Shown here one piece after another: positions 50,046 through 60,840 of a DNA stretch of 64,000 bases. The DNA is taken from the NCBI GenBank assembly GCA_035578155.1, contig JAPWDM010000023.1:4171829-4235828 (forward strand), in the 5' to 3' direction. The notes below the pieces were generated by a model. It ran no database searches and had not been told where the DNA came from. It saw nothing but the letters and a program-made list of their open reading frames with translations. The translations under genes and the position numbers were made by a program. Each line of letters opens with the position of its first letter. Positions within the stretch are counted from its first letter, which is position 1. The DNA comes from Brachynemurus nebulosus. Lineage: Eukaryota; Arthropoda; Insecta; Neuroptera; Myrmeleontidae.

Positions 50046-50155
50046 TTGATTCTTAGAATAGCGTCCATCATCATAAATATTTATTATAAGCTAACAAGAG
50101 CTTATGAAAAATATAGTATACAATCTCAATTTAAAATTGTCTGCACGTTAGAAAT

Positions 50156-50331
50156 ATGGGAAGAAAACTTGCTAATGGTTTTAGCAAGCGAAAATCTAAT
50201 AGATATTGGCTAGTAAGTATTTTCATAAATTATTTTTTGCCCACAAATATTAATACTATTCCTATTAAAATTTAATCTCTTTTTTTCAGGTACAAAAAGC
50301 AATTTTGAACATTATGGAAAAAATAGTATAA
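50156..50331 (+). CDS. possible two-exon micro-ORF (33 codons) with a 77-bp intron
   Basis: An ATG at 50156 opens 19 codons (start MGRKLANGF) up to 50212. GTAAGT follows at 50213, and a polypyrimidine tract ends at TTTTTTCAG (50289). Joining to 50290 keeps the frame (phase 0) and gives 14 more codons, ending TAA at 50329-50331. Intron size and signals are normal for an insect. Three further GTAAG...TTTACAG pairs follow in the next 700 bp (donors near 50434, 50647 and 50887), two of them in a 209-bp direct duplication. No homologue comes to mind. Chance is a serious alternative in AT-rich DNA, and the set may be a non-coding transcript or remains of the gene of element E. Confidence 0.2.
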
Positions 50332-50397
50332 ATTTGCAGTTAAATTAAACTTTTTTATAACGAAAAAAAAAGTTCCTTCAGTTCAGAAATTTATAAA

Positions 50398-50730
50398 GCA
50401 TTAGCAAATTAAATGCATTTCTTTTCAAATTCAAGTAAGGATTCATTTTTTGGTTAGACATGATTTTAAGCTTCATATTTTAGTTAGTAAAATATTCCTT
50501 TTTTACAGATTGAAAACATGCTACTCTTTTTTCATCTTTTCACTCTGATTCTGAATCGAATATGTAATCCATTATTCGACTATATGTGAAACAACTCAAT
50601 CCAGTAAATTACTAGCAAATTAAAAGCATTCTTTTTCAAATTCAAGTAAGTTTTTTATTATTTAGTTAGACATTTTTTATCTTTCATATTTTAGTAAAAT
50701 ATGTTTTTTTTACAGATAAACGACATGCTT
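50398..50730 (+). repeat. 209-bp direct duplication containing splice-like signals
   Basis: AGCAAATTAAATGCATTTC and AGCAAATTAAAAGCATTC (offset about 209) are each followed by CAAATTCAAGTAAG, TTAGTTAGACAT or GGTTAGACAT, TTCATATTTTAG, and TTTTTTACAGAT. The repeated unit therefore carries a donor-like and an acceptor-like signal about 75-85 bp apart. Confidence 0.6.
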
Positions 50731-52284
50731 GTTTTTGTTTTGTTTTTTTTAAAACTTTTCACTGGATTTTGAAGATGTAATTAAATATTGGACTACAGTT
50801 ACATCTTTCAATGAAATTTGTTTAATATTAGTTCTGAATATAAAAATATGTTAAAACTATTTCTAAAGCACATGTCATATCTCCTGTAAGTTAAAACATT
50901 TTAACATAACTTTTTATTTTTTTGTATTAATTAATTAATAAATTCATTTATATAAAATAAAATTTTTCTTATTTTACAGGGACTAACTTGATGTACTTTG
51001 ATAATTAATGTAATGCAGTGTAAAATAGATGTGAAGTTTGAATTTTGTACATATTTTATAGTCACATCTACTGTTTTCTTTTTTATATTAATTATCAAAG
51101 TATATCCAATAAATTCCTTTCCTTCACAAATATCCTTAATAATATTTACAGGGGTAATTTGTAAGTACAACAAAAAACTATAGTAAAATTTATTATAAAA
51201 TTTAGTATTATTAATAAATAAATCATACCTATTACAAATTCCATTTAGTAATTATAACAAAGCTTATTAAATGTTCAACAAAATATACATTGAATTTTAT
51301 TCACAAAAATAAGTGTTTGTGATAATTACAAAAGTTTTAGTAATCAGATTTTTAATAAAAGTGGTTTTGTAATATTACTAAAGGGTTCTATTGGAGTAAA
51401 AATTTTGTAATATTAATTCACGTTTTTGTAATATACAGTGAGTTTTTTTTTCTGTGGCAGATGGCTGTAACTCAAAAACTATTTGAGATATGCACTTGAA
51501 ATTTTAGTGTGTTATTTTTAAAGGTATAGACTATCGAAATAAAAAAAAATTTTAATTTCTTAAAAATGTCGCACTAGTGGTCCCCCTTAAACGCACGAAA
51601 TTTTGAATAACAGATCGTGTTTGATATGTCTCAGTTAGTTGGTATTGTCTGCAACAATGGCGGCTGGTGGTGTGGTTAACGTCAGCTCTCATGTATGTAA
51701 CTTTTATTAATATACAGATAGAAAGGTTCTATATTCGAATCTATGCCTTTCCAACATAAATAATTCTCTTTTCAATTTTTTTTTTAACTTTTTCAGTATT
51801 GTACAATGGCCAATTACATTGACGATGCTATAATTCTTTTTTTAAAAGGAAATATGGTATTCATTTTTATGTCGTCATTATAAAAAATTTACAATTGCCA
51901 TTACTTTGAATAAGGATAAAATGAAAAATGCCTAAAAATAGTATAAATAATTTATAATAATAATCGCTTTAATTTTATGTACAAAAAAAAATCAGTAATT
52001 TAAAATTTACCATAAAATTACTGTTACATATAATGTACAACATGTGTTGGCGAATTTTTTGTGTTTTATCATATTAAAATAACATTTTTTACTTTATATA
52101 ACATGGCTATGAACGTAATAAAATTATTTTTTATTAGATATCTTAAAAAACCGTAATCGACTAAGTATTCGCGCTCGCACCTACTGCGGACTTTCAATGT
52201 GTCTGGCAAGATGTAAAAACCATTAAAACTGTCCGGCTATTGAGGTAACATTTTTTTATAGGTCCCCATGTAACATATATAAAA

Positions 52285-52600
52285 TTTAGCTTTTATACTA
52301 TAACGAAAGTATAATCAATTATAATTTATTAAAGTTTAGGGGCGTCTGGCAGGGGGTAGCAAAGCACTGTCATAAGTGTCCGGCAATGGATGACGAGATT
52401 TCTAAAGTTATCCCGAAGAAAATATAAAAGAAAACGAGCTTTATACTTTAACGAATTTAAGGTTCTATTTTATACACCTTTACTACCTGTTACCTGCCCA
52501 AGTAACCACAACCCAAACTCTATAGTCGCTGGTCGTTCTTACCTGTATAAGGGACATGAACAGAGAAACTTTCAGCTTTTATAAAATAACGAAGGTCTGG
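52285..52600 (+). repeat. internal direct repeats of about 140 bp in element C
   Basis: AGCTTTTATACTATAACGAA (52290), AGCTTTATACTTTAACGAA (about 52438) and AGCTTTTATAAAATAACGAA (about 52573) recur at about 140-bp spacing. Each is preceded by a CTGTCATAAGTGTCCGGCAA-like or GTCTGGCA segment in part of the copies. Diverged. Confidence 0.55.
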
Positions 52601-53049
52601 CCGTCGTGGGCTCTTGGGCTAATAGATTCGAACATAGAATATCTCCTTTCAGTCTGTATATTAAAAACAGTTACATACATGAGAGCAGACGTTAACCACA
52701 CCACCAGCCGCCTTTGTTGCAGACAATACCAACTAACTGATACATATCAAACACGATATGTTATTCGAAACTTTTAGTGTGTTTAATTTCTAAATGAAGT
52801 CGCATTGGCCTAAAATTATTACTACAATACTCAGAGAAATATATTCTACAACATAATATATTAATTTCTCCCAAATCCGTGATTCCCATGTTTGATACTC
52901 CCCTTGCAAATTTCATAAAAAGATACAATATTTTGTTTGAGACTTATCGTGCAATTTGTGCTATTTTGAACTTTTGAATTTTTGAACTTTCAGACTGTCA
53001 TAGTTGAATTTTCAGTACGAAAATTCGCTAAAAATATAAACCTATGGGA

Positions 53050-53176
53050 ATTTATTTATTTAAAACCAAAAAAATTGGATACTAATCCAAAGTTTGGAGC
53101 CTGTAAAATATGCAAACGTAGGGTTGCCTACCCTTTTTTGTTAAGGCTATATGATTACCACTGTTACCAGGTTTAA
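53050..53176 (+). pseudogene. BED-type zinc-finger relic (weak)
   Basis: The frame contains NPKFGACKICKRRVAYP followed by FLLRLYDYHCYQV and a stop. A-C-x2-C after an NPKF-like segment and a downstream LL-R-L-x3-H resembles the core of BED zinc fingers, which are frequent at the N-termini of hAT transposases. The spacing between the cysteine pair and the histidine is shorter than in the family, and the usual first histidine (HL) reads RL, so if real it is degenerate. It lies between element C and the long-TIR element at 53376. Confidence 0.35.
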
Positions 53177-53375
53177 ACAGGTAAACTGAAAGTGGTATCT
53201 TCACCAATCTGGTAACCCAATAAATTATCTATCAAAATAAAGATAATTTTATTACGTGGTACAAAAAGATGCAATTGGATGTGCTTGCATAATTAATAAA
53301 TTCTCGTGGATTTACATCTTTATACTACGCTTTTATGCCTGACTTCAAAATACATGCTATTAATTACTTATTACT

Positions 53376-54660
53376 ATAGTCCGGATAAAATAATTTTTCA
53401 CAGGACCGGCTTAACGATTTCAGTGTAATACTGTTAGACTGTTTGTATTTATGTATGAGTCTGCTAGAGCAAATAATGTTCCTTTACATACATACATACA
53501 TAAACTGATTAAATTAAATCGAATTAACATAATATGTTTTAGAAAATATTACTAATTTTTCCTTAAAAAATGTTCATACAAAACTAGTATATCTTGCCAA
53601 CAAACTATACACAAATAAAAGTATCCATATTAAGAAAAAAAGATATAACGTTAATAATGTGTTATCTAATAAAATATTATGTAGGTATTTATTTCATTTT
53701 TGCTAACTAATATTTTTTTGTATATACTTTTGAGCATTGAATAAATAGTGGGAATACACTTATATACACAATTTATATGAAAATGAAAAGTGACTAAAGT
53801 TTTGACGAATATGGATGGTTAAACAAGAGGCGATTTAAAATTTTCCTAGATTAACTGATGTTATATTTGTTAGTATAAATATTTTTAGAACATTTATTAA
53901 TAAATAATCTCAAATTACAACAAAAATCACATAAAAATTGAAAAATATTCATTACCATCGATAGTTTGTAGGTGTTCTGTGTTTGTAGATTATAAAAGGT
54001 GTTAACCAATATAACGATTTTGCTTCAAAAAATAATATCTAAAAAACTTTAAAAATTTAAAAATCGATTGTTTAGTCCATATAAATATTCTAATATCAAT
54101 AGTATCTGTGGTTAAATACAAATAATACATACGTACATATTTATACGTACGACACTTACGATGTCATCAAAATGATGTTTTGTTTATGCTTTTGAGTGAA
54201 ATGGACAACTAGATTAAATATTGCTTGATTTACATTGCATGTGTATGTACCTATGTGGAAAACTAAAAATTTTAAAAAATTGTAAACAAGGTACATATAT
54301 TAAATTTTAAAAAGTTAAAAAGAGATAAGGAGTTTGTTTATCAATTGATACTGAAAGAAAGCCGCCGGTGGGAAAGAAGACAATAAATTTTGTTTTATAT
54401 GTAACTGCGAGCTAGTTAGACAAATAAATATTGCAAAACTTTAATTCAACAAAATTTGGGGCCCCTTTTAATTTTTGATATAAATCTCACATAATAAAAT
54501 TTTTCTAAAAAGTTTTCGCTTCTCTATGTTGAATTTCAATAAATTTTCAGGATTCTGTTATTTCTGTTGTAGCAGACTCATACGTAAATACAAACAGTCT
54601 AACAGTATTACACTGAAATCGTTAAGCCGGTCCTGTGAAAAATTATTTCATCCGGTCTAT
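53376..54660. mobile_element. 1285-bp long-TIR element, MULE-like, copy 1
   Basis: The ends begin ATAGTCCGGAT and (reverse complement of the right end) ATAGACCGGAT, then share AAATAATTTTTCACAGGACC, GGCTTAACGATTTCAGTGTA, ATACTGTTAGACTGTTTGTA and GTATGAGTCTGCTA, giving about 95 bp of nearly perfect TIR. It is flanked by the perfect 10-bp duplication ACTTATTACT (53366-53375 and 54661-54670). A 9-10 bp duplication with long TIRs is typical of Mutator-like elements. There is no transposase. The element is AT-rich and carries one GGGGCCCC island. A second copy with a different duplication is at 59002-60271. Confidence 0.88.
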
Positions 54661-54861
54661 ACTTATTACTTTTTGAGGTCGGTTAAAAGTTTTTATTTCA
54701 TACCTTTTAGTGACAATGCTTATCAGCCCACCCTATTGCAATATTTTATTTGGTTTCTAAACTTATTTTTCTTAAATTCCAAATTTCATACGTGTAGGTG
54801 GAACAGCATCCAAAATAGTATCCAAAAATCGTAATTTTCGGCACCCACTGACTACTTTGAT

Positions 54862-55337
54862 AGGGCGTAGCCGGGTAAGATAGGGAAAACGGTTCTTGAC
54901 GGAAAATTGATTGTTTCTATAGGAAATAATACTTCTTAGCCCCGGATACATTTCTGCCGAATTTCAACCCTCCAAGGCTAATAAAGTATGAATATACAAC
55001 GAGACAAAAATTTTCGAAAAATTTTTTTTTTTATGAAATTACTGAGCCGATTTATTTAGGTTTAATATATATTGTGTACCCACCTTAGGCAAAGTAACAA
55101 AAAAAAATCAACGTTATATCTCGTTATTATACTAATTTTTTTAAATTTTGTTAATTTAAGTAACATTTTTTTGGCATTTACGCGTTGGCGACACCTACCA
55201 TTTTTGTTCAGTAATATGTCTCTTAGTACTCTATAACATATATTTTTATGGAAAGATTTTAGTTGGTAGAACATAATAATATTTCAATACAAATGCATGC
55301 CATGTTCGGTACTACATATATTACTTATGTATAAAAA
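54862..55337 (+). repeat. interspersed repeat X, uninterrupted copy
   Basis: About 475 bp that reappears inverted at 58262-61829, where it is split by two insertions. Landmarks: GGGCGTAGCCGGGTAAGATA, GGAAATAATACTTCTTAGCC, ATGAAATTACTGAGCCGATT, TATTGTGTACCCACCTTAGG, AAATCAAC (55105-55112), TAGTACTCTATAACATAT, GCATGCCATGTTCGGTACTA, ACATATATTACTTATGTATA. It serves as the empty-site reference for the P-like element (site 55105-55112) and for the mariner-type element (the TATATA at about 55068-55075). Class unknown. No coding frame is supported. Confidence 0.85.
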
Positions 55338-55959
55338 ACGCCGTGAGCAGCGGAGCCCCATCACGGAAGTCGAATTTTTCCTTTCATCTTCGGTATTGAG
55401 TGTCTACAAGCGAAATATAATTGAAAGTCCACAAGCGATTTGTAATTTTGGTGGTTTCAAAACTGATGATGAGTGTCCGGTTGATCGGGGCTTTAAAAAA
55501 AGGTTTTAAGTTTTTAAGGGCTGAATCTCAGTAAATTTCAATTTTGTGCCGATAGCAGTTAACAGGGAAAAAGCCAACACATTTCTATCCATGCTTATCC
55601 GCCAATTGCCTTTGTGTTTTATTTTTAAATATTAAAAAAGGAACTTAAATAGTAAACTGGAAGGCTTTTATGAAGATATTTTTTCTTTCCAAAAAAATCC
55701 AAAATTTCTATTTTATAAATAATAAAAATCCAAAATTCCTAATTTATAAATAACCAGTGACTTTAATAACATTTTCAAATTACTTAATATGTATGTATTT
55801 CATTTGTTAAAAAATTGTATTCACTTTTTTTTAAATTTTTTAAAATTACTATTCGCCTACTTGTATTTAGAATAAAAGTAATGCATTTAAAACACATTTA
55901 ACAATAGCATTCAATTCCGATGTAAAAATGGAAGAAGTGGGGGGGAAAAGTAATGTGGA
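55338..55959. other. no recognised gene
   Basis: An open frame ends at 55509 but has no recognisable motif and begins inside repeat X. The remainder is AT-rich with poly-T and poly-A tracts. Confidence 0.5.
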
Positions 55960-56815
55960 CTCCCTAAAAGGTACTAGCTGGATACTAACTGAATACACGT
56001 ACAAAATTTCAGCCCTCTAGGTTTCCTTAGAGAGTCTCTAGACATGTTAGAAAACAAGCAAAAAAATTAAGGAAATATTGGCGTAAAAATCGTGGGGGTA
56101 AGGGTTAAAAGTTGAAACCCCCAAAAAACAGTGGCTGGCTATTAGCTTAACCTGTACACAAAATTTCAGCCCTCTAGGTTTATTTGGGGAGATTTTGACC
56201 GGAACGAAACTGTTAAAAAACAAGAAAAATCATGTTCTTTTGGGTATAAAAATGGTGGCGGTAGGGTTTGAAAGTCGAGACTCCCAAAAGGCACCCCCTT
56301 GATACTAACTTAATCCGAATACAAAATTTCAGCCCTCTAGGTTTATTTGGGTGACCTGTGCGAGTGGTACAAACTTCGAAAACGTCGAAAATGCATGAAA
56401 TTGTAGCTTAAAAATGAGGGGGGTGGGGGTAAAATATTAAAACCTTCAAAAAGCACAACCTAGGTACGAACTTTATCAACACACCAAATTTCAACCCTCT
56501 ACGTTAATTCTGGGGGGCTGGGGGCCTGTTAGATCCAGCGAAAATCGTTTTTCCCCCCTCTACTCCCACCAAATCATCCTAGGAAGCTGAATTTTGGATA
56601 TGTTGTAGATAATTGACCGAAACATTATTTAAAACCGGTTTGGAAAAGTTTTATTCCTTTTTCGCCCCCCACCACCCCCTTAAAGGTCGGGTCAGAAAAA
56701 AAATTTGCCCAAAATTTGACCCCACTTTGATAGTATGAGGTGCCTCGAAAATGAGCCCCATTTACCAAATTTCATCTCTTAACTTCTATAGGGGGGCCCT
56801 ACACAAATTAAAAGG
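55960..56815 (+). repeat. degenerate tandem repeat of about 160 bp with G-runs
   Basis: CAAAATTTCAGCCCTCTAGG occurs at about 56002, 56158 and 56322, a diverged CCAAATTTCAACCCTCTACG at about 56483 and a more distant CCAAATTTCATCTCTTAAC at about 56765. The first steps are about 156, 164 and 161 bp, and the last gap is about two units. Each unit also has an AATACACGTA-like or TTAATCCGAA segment and G-rich runs such as GAGGGGGGTGGGGGT and GGGGGGCTGGGGG. The sequence is unrelated to the 164-bp satellite despite the similar period. Confidence 0.75.
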
Positions 56816-56821
56816 TGGCGG

Positions 56822-56824
<3 letters not shown>

Positions 56825-56883
<59 letters not shown>

Positions 56884-57000
56884 CAGACATTTTTTTTACA
56901 TATTCGTGTTCTACGGATCCGAAAACGGATAGCGCCCCTACTCTCGCCTCTCGCAGCTCTTATCGTATAGACTGTATAAGTCTAATTTTTCGGAGAAAAT
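56825..57000 (+). repeat. (TA)n-linked interspersed repeat, copy c
   Basis: A TA tract (56824-56883, one G interruption) is followed by CATATTCGTGTTCTACGGAT, CCGAAAACGGATAGCG. This follows the same pattern as the 3' segment of copy a (CATTTTCGATTTCTCGAGGC, TTCAAAACGGATTTCTG). The similarity is moderate. Confidence 0.5.
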
Positions 57001-57602
57001 TCGACTAAAAAGGGCCATAAAGTAAAATATCTGCCCTATTTCTACAGTAATATAATTACATAGATTCATAACTACCATAAACTAGTTTAGATTTACAAAA
57101 TTCCAACATTACCTGGCGTTTGTCTTTTTTTATTAATAAAACAAAATAGACATCGATTTCTCTTTTATTAGAGTTTTTTCCTTTGTAAAACGTCAAGTGA
57201 AACTTTACCAGCTCATACACCACGTCTTGCGATATCAAAAATTTCATGCAAAGTATATTAGCTATCAAAATAGTATACCAGTTGGTCATTTTCGTCATGC
57301 TTCGTCATGACCCGACATCGTTAACAAAGGGCAAAGCAAAAGAAGACAAACGGCAGATAAAACTAGAGTTTGTCTAAACTTGTTTGTCGTAGTTATGAAC
57401 GTATGTAATTGTATTACAGAAAAAATCCACTTTTTGTACACTCCAAGAAGTGCAACAAAAACAGAGAGGGGCGAGCAACATATTGCGTATTCATATACAC
57501 TACTTTCTTAAGTATGTGCGTATGTTCAGAGCATTTACTTGCCATAAACGGTTCATGTATCTTCAAGTTAGTTATGTGTACATGTAATTTACCTACATAT
57601 TA
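57001..57602. other. no recognised gene
   Basis: An 80-codon minus-strand frame (57298-57056) and a 64-codon plus frame (57409-57603) show no motif I recognise. I give neither as a gene. Confidence 0.45.
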
Positions 57603-57861
<259 letters not shown>

Positions 57862-58261
57862 ATTATTAAGTTTAGTTTATTAAGTTTCCATTTCAAGTTC
57901 CATTTTATTAAGTTTATGTTTATTATTATTAAAACAATATAACATTTAAGACGTATTATTGTTATTATTATTATCTTTACTTAAATAAAGTTTCTAAAAC
58001 TTATAATTTTTGCTGAGTTAGATGTAATTTTAATTAGTATGTATTCTGAAATAATTTTATTCATTTCATTCAAATATTCAGATTCATGGTAAAATTAACC
58101 TTGAAAATTATTTTTAACAAGTTAAAACATATTTTTTATAACAAGTCAAAATGTATATTTTTTAGACCGTGACAGGGACTTTAAGAACTGCAACTCAGGG
58201 GGGAAGAGAACATCTTGTTGCACTCCTTAGAGTTCTACTGTGTTTTAGAAATAAGGCAGAT
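57862..58261. other. no recognised gene
   Basis: AT-rich, with short TTATTAAGTTT direct repeats at 57863-57920 and a slightly more complex stretch near 58170-58260. Nothing further is supported. Confidence 0.5.
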
Positions 58262-58292
58262 GCTTTTCTGTATGGTCCTTTTTATACATAAG

Positions 58293-58369
<77 letters not shown>
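58293..58369. repeat. (TA)n microsatellite expanded inside repeat X
   Basis: 77 bp of TA between TTTATACATAAGTAA and GTACCGAACATGGC. The uninterrupted copy of X has the same flanks (inverted, 55302-55330) around only about ten bases of TA-like sequence, so the expansion happened within this copy or contracted in the other. Confidence 0.85.
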
Positions 58370-58373
<4 letters not shown>

Positions 58374-59001
58374 CGAACATGGCATGCATTTGTATTGAAA
58401 TATTATTATGTTCTACCTACTAAAATTTTTCTATAAAAATATATGTTATAGAGTACTAAGAGACATATTATTGAACAAAAAATGGTGGGTGTCGCTAACG
58501 CATAAGTGCGAAAAAAAATTACTTAAATTAAAAAAATTTTAAAAAATAGTATAATAACGGGATATAACGTTGATTTCACGGCATACACACATTATATTAT
58601 GGATACAAGGCAATCTATTTAATTTTTTGATAGATGAATGTGACGTCATCCGGACCGATCTACTGAATGAGATATATGAATGTATACTCAAAAACTACCA
58701 AAAAAGAAATCAAAAATGTTGATTTATTCCATTTTATTTTATTTGCGCATTGGAATTTATTATTTAACCTGAAATTTAATGTTAAATAAAACCACCCCTC
58801 CGATATTTGTATGACTTATTATTGCATTTATAAATATTTACAAAATAGTTTCGTTCAGATTTCTTTCTTAATATGTTTATGCACAGATTAGTGTTTATGT
58901 TTGGAAACTTTCTGATCTAGTATTTTAATACGATTGTACAAGCGTATTTTGAAGTAGGTACAAATTCTTTACCTTCAGTGGTAAATCAGTATGTGATAAT
59001 T

Positions 59002-60271
59002 ATAGACCGGATGAAATAATTTTTCACAGGACCGGCTTAACGATTTCAGTGTAATACTGTTAGACTGTTAGTATTTATGTATGAGTCTGCTACAACATAA
59101 ATAACAAAATCCTGAAAATTTATTGAAATTCAACATAGAGAAGCAAAAACTTTTTAGAAAAATTTTATTATGTGAGGTTTATATCAAAAATAAAAAGGGG
59201 CCCCAAATTTTGTTGAATTAAAGTTTTGCAATATTTATTTGTCTAACTAGCTGGCAGGTACATATAAAACAAAATTTATTGTCTTCTTTCCCACAGGCGG
59301 CTGTCTTTCAGTATCAATTGATAAACAAACTCCTTATCTCTTTTTAACTTTTTAAAATTTAATATATGTACCTTGTTTACAAATTTTTAAAATTTTTAGT
59401 TTTCTACATAGGTACATACACATACAATGTACATCAAGCAATATTTAATCTAGTTGTCCATTTCATTCGAACGCATAAACAAAACATTTTGATGACATCG
59501 TACGTGTCTTACGTATAAATATGTACGTATGTATTATTTGTATTTAACCACAGATACTATTGATATTAGAATATCTGTATGGACCATACAATAGAAGTTT
59601 TTTAGATATAATTTTTTTGAAGCAAAATCGTCATATTTATTAACACCTTTTATAATCTACAAACACAGAACACCTACAAACTATCGATGGTAATGAATAT
59701 TTTTTAATTTTTATGTGATTTTTGTTGTAATTTGAGAGTATTTATTAATAAAAGTTCTAAAAATATTTATACTAACAAATATAACATCAGTTAATCTAGA
59801 AAAATTTTAAATCCCGTCTTGTTTAACCATCCATATTCGTCAACACTTTAGTCACTTTTCATTTTCATATAGATTGTGTATATAAGTGTATTCCCACTAT
59901 TTATTCAATGCTCAAAAGTATATACAAAAAAAAATATTAGTTAGCAAAAATGAAATAAATACCTACATAATATTTTATTAGATAACACATTATCAACGTT
60001 ACATCTTTTTTTATTAATATGTATACTTTTATTTGTGTATAGTTTGTTGGCAAGATATACTAGTTTTGTATGAACATTTTTTAAGGAAAAATTAGTAATA
60101 TTTTCTAAAACATATTATGTTAATTCGATTTAATTTAATCAGTTTATGTATGTAGGTATGTAAAGGAACATTATTTGCTCTAGCAGACTCATACATAAAT
60201 ACAAACAGTCTAACAGTATTACACTGAAATCGTTAAGCCGGTCCTGTGAAAAATTATTTTATCCGGACTAT
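59002..60271. mobile_element. 1270-bp long-TIR element, MULE-like, copy 2
   Basis: Same element as 53376-54660 in the opposite orientation. It begins ATAGACCGGATGAAATAATT and ends AATTATTTTATCCGGACTAT, with closely matching interior. The flanks TGTGATAATT (58992-59001) and AGTGATAATT (60272-60281) agree at 9 of 10 and differ from those of copy 1, so the two copies are independent insertions. Copy 2 lies inside the P-like element and is therefore younger than it. Confidence 0.88.
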
Positions 60272-60559
60272 AGTGATAATTGATTAATAAATTATCTCTT
60301 GATGTATTTTTATCGGTCTGTATACCATTTTTATTTGTTAATCTAAAAATGAAATTAGTAAGTAAAGTGCAAAATAATCTTAAGAATATTTACTCTTTTT
60401 GCACACCAATCACATTAAATTAACTTCATCGTTTTTAATATTATACTGCGCTTTCGTTTCCTTTGTTTCATGCTTGTAATTATTACTTTTTATTAAATTT
60501 AATATTAAAAACGCATAATTTTAAAACCAAACCGTTTATAAATTTTCATAATTTCCGAC

Positions 60560-60840
60560 GCTTGTCAGTTGTCTCTTATGCTATCTTTTCTGTTTTCTAT
60601 TTTCTCTTTCAGTAACTGTATTAAGCTTGGGAAGATTTTTAGAAGATAAAGCACCTTTAGTTAAATGTCGTTTTTCTACTGGAGTATTTCATAATTTATC
60701 TTTTAAACTAGAGTGGTCTGATTCTTCAAATTGATCAGAGAAAATTTTTGTCGTCGAACATTAAAAACGACGTTTTCCCCACATGCTTTTACCCATTTTG
60801 CACAAATAATCCCATCAGACAGAAACGCAAAAAATTTAAT
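60560..60840 (-). pseudogene. THAP zinc-finger domain pseudogene of the P-like element
   Basis: Minus-strand translation from 60840 gives IKFFAFLSDG, then CAKWVKACGENVVFNVRRQ. This fits the middle of a THAP domain: F-x-F-P, here with P replaced by L, then the invariant W and a KACG segment. After a frameshift in an A/T run (about 60741-60749) it continues FSDQFEESDHSSLKDKL, where THAP proteins have C-S-D-H-F. The zinc-binding Cys and His are thus lost to F and Q. An in-frame TGA (60691-60689) follows, then RHLTKGALSSKNLPKL, equivalent to the AVPS-type box closing THAP domains. A basic linker follows to about 60560. The N-terminal CxxC is not visible. In P elements THAP binds the element's ends; this copy cannot be functional. 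Its position, first domain counting from the right TIR, fits transcription right to left. Confidence 0.72.

Larger units (their letters stand above)
49253..51456. mobile_element. TIR element E nested in element D, about 2.2 kb
   Basis: The left end CACAGAAAAAAAAAACAGTG is matched by the reverse complement of the right end CACAGAAAAAAAAACTCACTG (split here as CACAG, nine A, CTCACTG), then ATTTACAAAA versus ATATTACAAAA. The interior is dominated by diverged copies of AAATTTTGTAATAACAAAA-like words. No target duplication was identified, so the boundaries rest on the inverted ends alone. Confidence 0.6.
48499..51586. mobile_element. TIR element D inserted at TTAA in the left arm of element C
   Basis: The left end TGGGGCCACTAGTGTGAC and the reverse complement of the right end GGGGGACCACTAGTGCGAC form a short imperfect TIR. 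The right flank is TTAA (51587-51590) and the left flank TTAC (48495-48498), one base from TTAA. The uninterrupted arm of element C reads AGAAATTAAACACACT at this site, confirming that the pre-insertion sequence contained TTAA. TTAA targeting is the hallmark of piggyBac-type elements. No piggyBac transposase is visible, so it would be non-autonomous. It contains element E (49253-51456). Confidence 0.65.
48375..52906. mobile_element. TIR element C (about 1.44 kb before insertion), outermost of a three-level nest
   Basis: The left end CAAGGGGAGTATCAAACATG and the reverse complement of the right end are identical for at least this stretch. Pairing continues for about 280 bp, through TAATTTAGGCCAATGC, TTCATTTAGAAATT, GTGTTTGATATGT, CAGTTAGTTGGTATTGTCTG and GGCGGCTGGTGGTGTGGTTA. 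The left arm is split by a 3.09-kb insertion (48499-51586): it covers 48375-48494 and 51591 to about 51752, against about 52626-52906 on the right. Removing the insertion leaves about 1440 bp. The interior shows tandem repetition but no transposase. No convincing target duplication. Confidence 0.8.

Noticed and set aside
54526..54834. 102-codon plus-strand frame
   Set aside because: It runs through the terminal inverted repeat of the long-TIR element and out into flanking DNA; no motif.
57056..57298. 80-codon minus-strand frame
   Set aside because: Plausible length but no motif, no neighbouring exon signals, and AT-rich residue composition typical of chance frames here.
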